Source: Megascapheus bottae (taxonomy: Eukaryota; Chordata; Mammalia; Rodentia; Geomyidae). Taken from it: a DNA stretch of 64,000 nt. Where the stretch lies: assembly GCA_024803745.1 (NCBI GenBank), contig JANJXV010000037.1, forward strand, positions 4,029,001 through 4,093,000, read 5' to 3'. This document shows positions 55,738-64,000 of this stretch, piece after piece. A program made the position numbers and the translations under genes. The stretch's first letter is position 1, and the number at the start of each line of letters is the position of its first letter. The notes beneath the pieces are model-generated. The model was not told the origin of the DNA. It did no database searches and was given only the letters and a program-made list of their open reading frames with translations.

Positions 55738-55940
55738 ATGCTATGTATGGTAGTTAAGAACTCAGGATCTAAAGTCCAACTGCTCTGTTTGAATCCAGGC
55801 TGTGTCATTTCTAGTCTGTGTCCTTGAGCCTCCATTGATATCTCAAGAATAATAGATCATATCTTGCAAAGAGGTTGTGAGCTTTAAAGGAAATAATGCT
55901 TGCTTGTACATAGCTCAGGGGCTAGTATTCAACAAGACTC
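55738..55940 (+). mobile_element. MIR, nearly full length
   Basis: 'tggtagttaagaactcagga', 'ctgtttgaatccaggctgtg', 'tcatttctagtctgtgtcct' and 'gaggttgtgagctttaaagg' cover the MIR from tRNA-like head to 3' part. Confidence 0.85.
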
Positions 55941-56067
55941 CCATAAACATGCTCTCATTTTTTGGTCCTGGTAGCAAATGGCTGAAGTCAAGTCTAGTTA
56001 TTTGCTCCAAATACCTAGCCAAACACCTGAGGGATATCTACTTCTCTCTGTCTTATTAACTTTCCCA

Positions 56068-56087
56068 ACACACACGCACACATGCTC

Positions 56088-56177
<90 letters not shown>

Positions 56178-56210
56178 ATGTATGTATACAGACACACAGA
56201 CACACCTGCT
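56068..56210. repeat. Compound microsatellite (CA)(TGTC)(TC)(CA)
   Basis: CA-rich 56068-56084, TGTC units 56090-56117, TC 56118-56152, CA 56153-56178, then TATG/ACAG edges. Confidence 0.96.
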
Positions 56211-56659
56211 TGATCATGAAGTCCTGTGCCTATCTTCATGCTAAGTATACCACACTCAAGTCCCTCTATCCTCCTCCAGTCTCCATCCTAGTTTGGGCAC
56301 TGTCTTCCCTCTTTGGATCCTGGAGAAGCTCTACTGGTTCTCTCTACCCTCCTCCCCTTGGCTGCCTCTAGTCTATCCCTCATACTGTTCTGTACAGAGT
56401 ACTTGCAGTATGTACGATGCCATTTAGCTTCCAGAAACTCCAAAAGAATTTCAATGTAAGGACAGTTTTAGGCCCAATTGCCATTCTCCTTCATGTACTT
56501 TCTGCTTCATATTTGTCCCACTGTCCCCTCAACTCTAGCATGACACTCATGCTACGCTCTTTTCCAAAATTCCATTTCATCCCGCTTTCCCTGGCAATGC
56601 CTACCTAGATTTCAGTTTTGTTTTCCTTTTCCCTAGTGAACTTTCCCTAAGCCCCAACT

Positions 56660-56925
56660 TTTGCCCTTCCAGGAGGTCCTACATATCATCTCTCATTTGT
56701 TTGTCAGATTCATCATAATTGTCTTGCTTCTGTATGTTTCCTCATCCTCTCCATGAAAGAATAGCCTTATCTATCACATCCATACATAATTTCTTGCCAT
56801 ATATATATATATATCTATAGATGGCGTAAGCATCCCTCGTGTTCAACACAATACCTGACACATAGCAATGCTTAATAAATATTTATTGAATCAATAGATG
56901 CAAGTATGAATGAGTAACATCTTTC
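56660..56925 (+). mobile_element. L2-like 3' end with internal (AT)n
   Basis: 'cacaatacctgacacatagc' and 'aatgcttaataaatatttat', followed by 'tgaatcaatagatgcaa', match the L2 3' terminus. An (AT)n run lies at 56799-56816. Confidence 0.72.
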
Positions 56926-58800
56926 CAATAAGCAAGAAAGACAAATATGTCAAGGAATCTCTAAGAACAATCATTCTGGTGACAGGTGTGATATTTTCTA
57001 CTGCTAAGTTTAGTTCCTTGTGAGTAAACCTGGTTGATGGAGGTCCTTTGTATTTCAATGATTTATTACAGAATAAAGCTGTCAGAGTTCTGTGTGCTAA
57101 AAAGCCAAGTTAGACCAAATGGCAATAACCTTATAGATTAAAATTTTTCAAAATACTTTTAACAAATGGTTTATGAGATTTGTCTACTACACCTGTGGGA
57201 AAGTGGGGTGAAATAACTGAAGTGTGATGAATTATGGTCATTTCTAGTTCTTATTACTATCAATACAAATACTATTGCCTTATGTACACTAAAGTGGCCA
57301 CGGCCTCAGGCTCAGGCCTGGGGCCATGTTGTTGGAAAGCAGATTCTCCAGGCAGTGGAGGGTAACTCCCCTTTCCATGCCCTACGACCAAAGAAAGTCA
57401 GGCCTGGGCTTGGCAGTATTGGCATGGGACCAGTAGAGAACAGGAACCCTGATAAACAACCTATAGTGTCCAAGGCAGCACCTTGCCACACACAATAGTT
57501 ACTTTGACTCAAAATGCCCATGGGGCTGAGATTGAGAACTCACCATAAGGCAATGCTCATAGACTGAAACAGCAAAGTAAAATAGAACTATGTAAACTAT
57601 GTAATCTCCAAGGATGTACATGCAGTTCAAATTGAAAATAAAATATTCTCTGTAGCCAAACAGAAACCTCCTATGGGCTCTAGTGGGCAGGGAAATATTT
57701 CCCAGCTCAGGGGAAGAAGGTCTCTGAATGGATAAGTCTCACTCCTTACTTGAAGAACAACCAACAAACACAACATTTTCCCCTTTGTGGTCTCCTAAAA
57801 GATTTACTGTTATGGCTTCTCAGAAGCAAAGGGAAAATTGGGTTAAAAGTGTTTTCTAGAAAAGACATTAAACTTGATCACTCAGAAGCCTTTTCGGTGC
57901 TTCTAAAAGATAACCTTGGAGTCAGGAGACAGACATTTTTATTCTCTGGGTTCATGAGCTAGGCTTTCTGAAAACGGTCTGATATTCTCAGCTGTCTGAA
58001 AGGAAATATCTTCTAAGTCCTAGGGAATGCTTGAAGGCCAGAGTGGATTTCAGCCAAAGCAATTCTTTAAAATATTGCTATTGTCTTAGTATAGTGAGTC
58101 CTCTTAATATTCATTATCAGTCAAGACCTTGAGATGTACTGAAAGGAAGCAAACAGGTTATTTTTACAACAAACTAGAAATGCATTCTGTATTGGTCTGG
58201 AATGAGTTCTTAGGAAGACTTGAGGTTTTCTAATTTAATGTAACTATATATATAAATAAATATATAATATTGTGAATACCTAGGCTGTTGTTGCATGAGC
58301 AAGGGAAAATGACATTTACTATTTCCAAATGAAAGGCCATTAGTATTTAGTCTAAACACAGCTGTTGGGGCTTACTTTATATATGAAAACTATGTTTTAT
58401 CATCATTAATTTGAAGGAAACAGAAAAAGGTGGCCTTAAGATATGTCAGTGAAATTCCTCTTTGTGTTACCTCTTGCAAGAATGTTATTTCTGGTATATC
58501 TTCACACTTTCAAATATTCCCTCTTTACAAAACCACCTCAAGTATCACCATTATCAGGAAATATTCTTGGAATTTGTCCTAATATATCAATTACATGTGT
58601 GGGATTGTTTCTGTGTACTTCATCTGTTATTCTTTTATAGAACTGATGTGATTGGAAATATTTGATTAATTTCTTCTTTTTCTTTCTATTCTCCTTTTCT
58701 CTTTGTCTTTATTTTATTTTTCTTTCCACCTTTCTTCTCCACCCCTGTCTCTTTTCCTTTCTCCCTCCCTCTTTTCCTTCCTTTAAAAAAATGTCCAAAT
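56926..58800. other. No recognised element
   Basis: 1.9 kb. 57290-57500 is GC-richer than the surroundings, without a long frame. CT-rich low-complexity sequence lies at 58668-58785. Confidence 0.5.
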
Positions 58801-58809
58801 CTCATATTT

Positions 58810-58975
58810 AGTTATTTTTATTATCCTTAGTTGTACAAAGGGGTTTCAGTTCAACATGTCAATTTATGAGTATAGCATATCTCAACTAATGCCATTAATT
58901 TCCTTGTTTCTTCCCTTTCTCCTTTCTTGTTTGTTTGCTTAACTTGCCTTCATAGTCTGTGTTATCATCATTTAG
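58810..58975 (-). mobile_element. L1 3' UTR fragment, antisense
   Basis: 'gttgtacaaaggggtttcag' and 'ttcaacatgtcaatttatga' match a reversed rodent L1 terminus, followed by pyrimidine-rich sequence. Confidence 0.6.
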
Positions 58976-59398
58976 CTAATCCTACCTTGACGCCAGAACT
59001 TGACACAAGAATAATAAACTTCCCATGCACATTTCATTTCTAGAGGCCCTAATGGGTGGGTGTCTGTCTTTGGTTAGACTTCCCCTCCGTGATTATTGTT
59101 GTCATAACCAAACCCTTTCTTTCAAATAAAGAAGCATGTAAATTTGATCTGAGGATCAAATGCCTATGAAATTCCAAAGACATAAGCATAAGATTTTAAT
59201 TTAATAGTTGATTCTCTGTTCTACACTAGATTAGGGGGGGAGAAAATGTCAAGGGCCAGTAACCCTGGAAACATTACAACATCCCCACAGCCATGGGGCA
59301 GGTGTTAGGTGAGAAACCTCCATCAGAATCATAGTTCCTATACTTGCTTGCAGTTGGCAAATTTTCTAAATTCTCTGTGTACAACATGAAATAATAAC

Positions 59399-59512
59399 AG
59401 CCAGGTACCAGCACTTCTTACCTATATTGCTAGCTACTCAGGAAGATCACGGTTCGAAACCATCTTGGGCAGGAAAGTCCATGAGACTCCAAATTAAGCA
59501 CAAAAAACCAAT
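59399..59512 (+). mobile_element. B1-ID composite SINE, left part only
   Basis: 'ttgctagctactcaggaaga', 'cacggttcgaaaccatcttg' and 'ggcaggaaagtccatgagac'; the right ID part is missing. Confidence 0.75.
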
Positions 59513-59534
59513 AAACAATGCAATTGAATAGCAC

Positions 59535-59640
59535 CTGCTTTGTGCCAGGAAGAATTTTAAGTACATTATTGATTTGCTTCATTTTTCTGTTCATCACAGC
59601 CCTATATGCTAGGAACAGTTATCATATCTGAAGAAAGTCA
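59535..59640 (-). mobile_element. MIR, antisense
   Basis: 'tttgtgccaggaagaatttt' and 'atcacagccctatatgctag' are the reverse MIR 3' part. Confidence 0.65.
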
Positions 59641-59641
59641 G

Positions 59642-59720
59642 GTATCTTATCTGTCTTATTTCCTATTGATTCCCTAGTTCCAATAAGTTCTCAATAAATT
59701 CATTCAGCAATGAATAAGAG
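59642..59720 (+). mobile_element. L2-like 3' end fragment
   Basis: 'ttccctagttccaataagtt' and 'ctcaataaattcattcagc' are L2-tail-like. Confidence 0.5.
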
Positions 59721-60011
59721 TTTTAAAGGGAGGGGATGTACTTGTGAGGCTATACAAAGAGGCCAGTTTGAGGTGTTAAAAAAAACCCTTTCCCTAAAGA
59801 TGTGATATTTTTATTTAAGATATGAAAAATGATTAGAAATTTGCTTTAACTTGGGAAAACACAAAGCAGATTCATTTTGACCAATTTAACAACAAAATAA
59901 AAGCTCTTTTTGCCCTTGTGGGATTTAATTCCCTTCTTAGCAATACGAAAGGCAGAAATGATAAACCTTCCCTCTCCCCCTTCTTATGTTGTAAAACTGT
60001 AAGAAGAGCTG

Positions 60012-60210
60012 AGTGCTGGCAAGCTAGCCTGGGAAATGAAATCTGTAATACCTTTATCTCCAAAAAGCAAAAAGGTGGAAGAGAAGCTATGGCTCAAGAG
60101 AGAGAGCACTGGTATTGAGCAAAAAAGTTCAGAGACAAGGCCCAGGCACCAAGTTCAAGTCTCAAGACCAGTGCGCACACATGCACACATGCACATAGAC
60201 ACACAGCCAT
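60012..60210 (+). mobile_element. B1-ID SINE, 5'-truncated, with CA-rich tail
   Basis: 'gctggcaagctagcctggga', 'agaagctatggctcaagag' and 'cagagacaaggcccaggcac', ending in a degenerate CACA/TGCA tail to about 60204. Confidence 0.75.
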
Positions 60211-61836
60211 AGAAGAGAATTATTGATACACCCTTTCCATAAATCTTGACATCAGTGAGAGTTTGCAGCCAGTTTGGACCAATAGGAAGAGTCGGGTGGG
60301 GGCCCCCAGGTTCCCTGGAACCCGTGGCCAGGCCTGCAGCTTGGAGACAAGCCTGATTGCTTCCCATCCCCCCTGGAGGTCAGTTTGAGACACTTGGAGC
60401 AGCCTGTTCCTTAGTGCAGTACTCAAGGAAGTCTCAATTACTTGCTTCGTCGCTGTTTGATGTCAGAGCCTTCCATGGGGAATGCTGGTGGGGAATTTCT
60501 TGTCTCCTGACTCTGCGCTGTGAGACTCCAAGACTTCCACATCAAATGGCTCCCTCGCCTCCTTCTAAACTCTGGTTTTGCTTTGGGAGAGCTCCTTCTA
60601 TCCTGGGACCACCATTTCAGGCACCTCTGTCACTGATTCGGGCACCCTCCCTCCTTTCCGTGACCTCAGCCCTCTACTGTAGTCTGCTTGTGCTTCTCTG
60701 GTATCAAGAATGCCTGACAGTAATTCTGTCTCGATGTCTAACATGGACCTCGGGGGTCTTTTCCTGTTGTCATATCCCCTATGATGCTGTTTGAGATAGG
60801 GTGTATGTTCCTCTTTCTTTTCGGAATATGTACCCCTCTAGAGAAGGAATGTCATCTCATTCCCTCTATTCTCATACCTCAGTCTAATGCCTAACAAACC
60901 ATCCAGATGGAGAGAAATCGTACAAAGAAAATGGAGAGGCATGTGATTTAGACATGGATATTTAAAAAAAAACTTTCTATTACATGGAAGCATGAAGTTA
61001 AACACTTCACTGAATCAGGCTGCAGATCACCATCCACCAGGCACATCCAGGATAGAAACAGCCCGTCTCCTTCAGGAAAGATACCGTAATCCTCTCTGCC
61101 TGCTTTCTGTAACATGGGGTGATTTCCAGAATCAAAGTGAGGAAAAAAATAGACATGAAAGCACACTGAAACTATTCAAATGATGGAATGCACTTCCTGA
61201 GTTACACTCCCCTGTCCAAGAAAATTTCCAGTTTGTTCTTTCTACTGCTTGCTCACTACGCACACGAGTAGGTAAGGGCCTGACACTACATTAGCCATGT
61301 TAAATTTGAATTGGAAGAGATGTTTTCAATTGAGGCCAGGGAATACTGCTTGGTTCACAGCAATCCATCTGGAAACTGGATAGCCCATTGATCTTTTACT
61401 TCCAAAGAAAAGACAGTTTTTCATTTCCTTTGTTTTGTATTTGCTTGGTTTGTTGAGAATAATTAAGGAAAGCATCGCCATGGCACATGTTTTGTTTTGT
61501 TTTTTAATTGAGAAATACTTAGGAATGCCTACTATTGATTCAGAAGATATTTCCTAAGTGTGTACTAGTCATCCAAGACTGAAACATGCACACTTGAAGG
61601 CTGTCTATTCAGGAATTCCATAATGCCTTCACTTGAATAATAGGATGAAATTTGCTTTATTCATCCTATGAAAGACCTCTACAAAAAGGGGAATTGGAAT
61701 AAAATATTGTCCAGAAGCTTTTGCCTGAATGTTATGTTTCATCTATCCATTCCTTCATTTAACAATTGTTGATAATCTGCTTTGTAGCAGACACTGGGTT
61801 AGGCACTAGTTCTATAAAAATGAATTTGAAATTGAT
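60211..61836. other. No recognised gene; 145-codon + frame at 60357-60794
   Basis: The frame is Leu/Ser/Pro-rich with no domain, and its second half overlaps weakly L2-like sequence near 60700-60900. I consider it non-coding. Confidence 0.4.
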
Positions 61837-61980
61837 CTCTCTCTCTCTCTGTCTCTCTCTCTGTCTCTCTGTCTCTCTCTCTGTCTCTCTCTGTCTCTGT
61901 CTCTCTCTCTCTGTCTCTCTCTCTGTGTCTCTCTCTCTGTGTCTCTGTCTCTCTGTCTCTCTCTCTCTCTCTTTCTCTCA
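61837..61980. repeat. (TC)n/(TCTG)n homopyrimidine-like tract
   Basis: About 140 bp of TC with regularly spaced TCTG units and some TGTG. Confidence 0.96.
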
Positions 61981-62154
61981 TTCTCCTTCTCTTTCTCTGA
62001 TGTGGTTTACATTCTCATTATATGGATAAAACTACAAAAAATACAAATTACTCTTCTGATATATTATGGAAGAGGCTAAAACTCTTCCAGTCTGTCATGG
62101 TAGGGTCATGGTAGGGTATGGATAAAAGTCATTAAACCTAAGAAAGCACCTGCA

Positions 62155-62330
62155 AAGGTGCAGGCATTGAACTAACCTCTTTGTCTGAACCATCCAATTC
62201 ATCCTCACAGAGTTTTATAAGATTGTATGGTTGTCGCCATTAGCATATAATAGGTCTTCAAGATGTTAGGAAAGCTGCCCTAGATCCAGGGAGCAAAGGT
62301 AGGATCCAACTTTGACAGTCTACTGCTCCA
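62155..62330 (-). mobile_element. MIR, antisense, diverged
   Basis: 'aattcatcctcacagagttt' and 'ggtaggatccaactttgaca' are in reverse MIR order. Confidence 0.55.
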
Positions 62331-62479
62331 AACCACACCCACCCTTTGTTAGCTCGTAGTAGAAGCTCAGGAAAGGCCAACTGCAGCAGCAATGTGGGAG
62401 TTGATTAAACATCTTTGGAATGGTAGATGTTTTCTATTTGTTTCCTCACTTCTTTCAGAAATACATGGGGAAAACCTTG

Positions 62480-62545
62480 CCATGGTTTTCATGTGACAGA
62501 TGAAGAAACTGAAGCTCACAGGTTCTTGGCAATCTCCCACCCCCC
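62480..62545 (-). mobile_element. MIR core fragment, antisense
   Basis: 'gacagatgaagaaactgaag', followed by a C-run (62540-62552). Confidence 0.5.
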
Positions 62546-62879
62546 CCACCCCCAGGAAGGGAATTCAGATTTTACATGGGGTAGTCAACCTCAATCTAAG
62601 GGAATTATGTGACTGTTTTTAGTTATTTTTTAGTTATATGACTATTATTAGATGAATTGGCCTGGCTCGGCCAAACATTTGTCTTTATGTCACAAGAATT
62701 CAAAATTAGAGAGGTGGCTGCTTCGCGAGACTTGATTGACATTATCATGCCTGGATTGTGTACTGAATTATTTTGTATGTTTTCTCTCTTGAGCAAAACA
62801 GTACATTTCTTCAAACCTAAGTGGATTTTAAAAAGAAGAAAGCCTATAAGGGCTTAAAAACTATTGTACCCTATTTTTA

Positions 62880-63115
62880 ATCTAATTTTATTATCAGGGT
62901 GATATACAGAGGGGTTACAGTAACATATGTAAGGTAGTGAGTACTTTTGTTGTCAAACATTGTTACCTCCTCCTCTGTTTTCCTCCTACTTTCCCTCCCC
63001 CCCCCATTCCTCATACCGTGTCATAAAGTACATTTCCAACATATTATCTTGTAACTATCACTGTTGCATTGATTCTCCCCTTGTCCTCTGTCTCATCATT
63101 TTGTTGATCCCTTAT
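62880..63115 (-). mobile_element. L1 3' UTR fragment, antisense
   Basis: 'ttattatcagggtgatatac' and 'agaggggttacagtaacata' are the exact reverse of the L1 terminus at 39660-39695. Pyrimidine-rich sequence and 'catttccaacatattatctt' follow. Confidence 0.78.
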
Positions 63116-63142
63116 TTTAAGGCATTTTTATTTTAAATTTTA

Positions 63143-63340
63143 TATTTTTTTGGCCAGTCATGGGGCTTGAACTCAGGGCCTGAGCACTGTCTTTAGACTT
63201 TCTCAAGGCTAGAGCTCTACCACTTGAGCCTCAGCACCACTCCGGCTTTTTTCTATGTATGTGGTACCGAGGAATGGAACCCAGGTCTTGGTGCATGCTA
63301 GGCAAGCACACTACCACTAGGCTAAACTCCCAGCCCCTTA
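63143..63340 (-). mobile_element. IDL SINE, antisense
   Basis: 'gccagtcatggggcttgaac', 'gtatgtggtaccgaggaatg' and 'ggctaaactcccagcccc'. Little diverged. The flanks 'ttaaattttat' and 'ttaaatcttat' may be a worn target duplication. Confidence 0.9.
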
Positions 63341-63603
63341 AATCTTATTTTTAAAAACCCCTCTTGGGAATCACTTGCTTTCTTTTACAGACTGTTTAAA
63401 TAACTTCCTTGTTCCTCTGTGTACAGCACAAAAGACATTCATCTCTTTCTCTCCATCTTATACAATAGTGCCTTTGACAGAATTTACAAATCCCAAGCTG
63501 AAGCCCTGTGCCTGCTTGCCTTCCAGGGCTGAGGCTTCCAAACCAACCGAATCCTTACCCCAAGTCACTTGTGTTTAGTGATTTGTTGTGTCTTTTAAAC
63601 TTT

Positions 63604-63605
63604 CT

Positions 63606-63679
<74 letters not shown>

Positions 63680-63680
63680 T
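63604..63680. repeat. poly-C then (TC)n tract
   Basis: A run of about 11 Cs followed by about 29 TC units. CT-rich sequence continues to 63745. Confidence 0.97.
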
Positions 63681-63749
63681 TTCCCTCCCACTCTCAGCCT
63701 CCTTCATGGCCTCCCTTTTCCTCTCTCTCTCCCTCCCCCACTCTGTCTA

Positions 63750-63865
63750 ACTGTCCATCCATCCATCCATCCAGAAAGACAGACAGACAGACATATAGAC
63801 ATACATGCATCCATACCTATACATACATCCATCTATCCATCTATTCATCTGTCCATCCAAACCAT
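63750..63865. repeat. (ATCC)n/(AGAC)n/(CATA)n compound repeat
   Basis: ATCC units 63755-63773, AGAC units 63777-63793, then CATA/CATC units to 63862. Confidence 0.93.
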
Positions 63866-64000
63866 CACCCCTCTGTCCATCTCAGTAAGACTTTGGGAAA
63901 GTCACATAATCCTAGGATCATTTAACTCTTTCCAGATTTTTGCATGCCAAACCAGGGTCATGAGTTCTGTTGTACATTTATATTGCACACCGTATAACTT

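Noticed and set aside
60357..60794. 145-codon + frame
   Set aside because: Low-information Leu/Ser/Pro composition and partial overlap with weak L2-like sequence; no family recognised.
1..64000. CRISPR arrays, operons, prophage, plasmid origins, riboswitches
   Set aside because: No spaced direct repeats with unique spacers, no dense coding and no prokaryotic signals; the repeat content is mammalian.

Overview
The window is 64 kb of mammalian nuclear DNA that looks wholly intergenic or intronic. No protein-coding exon of a host gene, no rRNA, tRNA or snRNA gene, no CpG island and no prokaryote-like operon could be supported. Everything recognisable is transposable-element or simple-repeat sequence on an AT-rich background. 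The most frequent young repeat is an ID-like tRNA-derived SINE of about 190 bp, with a promoter-like head (box B GGTTCGATTCC) and a second ID-like half. A second common SINE joins a B1-like left part to the same ID-like right part. These forms, together with B1, MIR and rodent-like L1, point to a rodent. From memory the two SINEs resemble those of geomyoid rodents (pocket mice, kangaroo rats, gophers). That placement is inference.

Layout. About 0.5-5.8 kb is an ancient L1M-type ORF2/3' end on the + strand, broken by SINEs, microsatellites and a younger antisense L1 tail with a clean 12-bp target duplication. About 6.4-7.3 kb is an MLT2-type ERVL LTR that hosts a Tigger-like DNA element, which in turn hosts a SINE. 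At 7.6-9.05 kb lies a young 5'-truncated L1 with a perfect 19-bp target duplication and a 335-codon ORF2 C-terminus. 13.2-16.1 kb is a decayed 2.9-kb L1 of a second subfamily (RT to 3' end). 16.9-18.1 kb is an antisense old L1. 18-31 kb is mostly non-repetitive with scattered SINEs, MIRs and a roughly 300-bp purine tract near 27.3-27.6 kb that sits inside a composite SINE. 31-44 kb holds many composite SINEs and a 5'-inverted (twin-primed) L1 tail at 39.1-39.7 kb. 44-48 kb has a 330-bp purine tract, one very well preserved SINE, a MER5A-like element and MIRs. 48.16-48.67 kb is a nearly complete Tigger-like deletion derivative. 52.6-54.7 kb is a multi-layer nest: an old L1MA, a second-subfamily L1 tail, a SINE and a young L1 close to the one at 7.6 kb. 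55-64 kb has MIR and L2 remnants, antisense L1 tails and long pyrimidine tracts.

Nothing here works together as a pathway. The value of the window is as a record of insertions: at least three L1 activity layers, two SINE families, target-site duplications that date and orient events, and microsatellites grown from SINE tails and SINE interiors. I found no sign of an undescribed gene system. The best candidates for a second look are the nested insertions, the 34-bp L1 insertion, the inverted L1, the trimeric SINE architecture and the long homopurine tracts.
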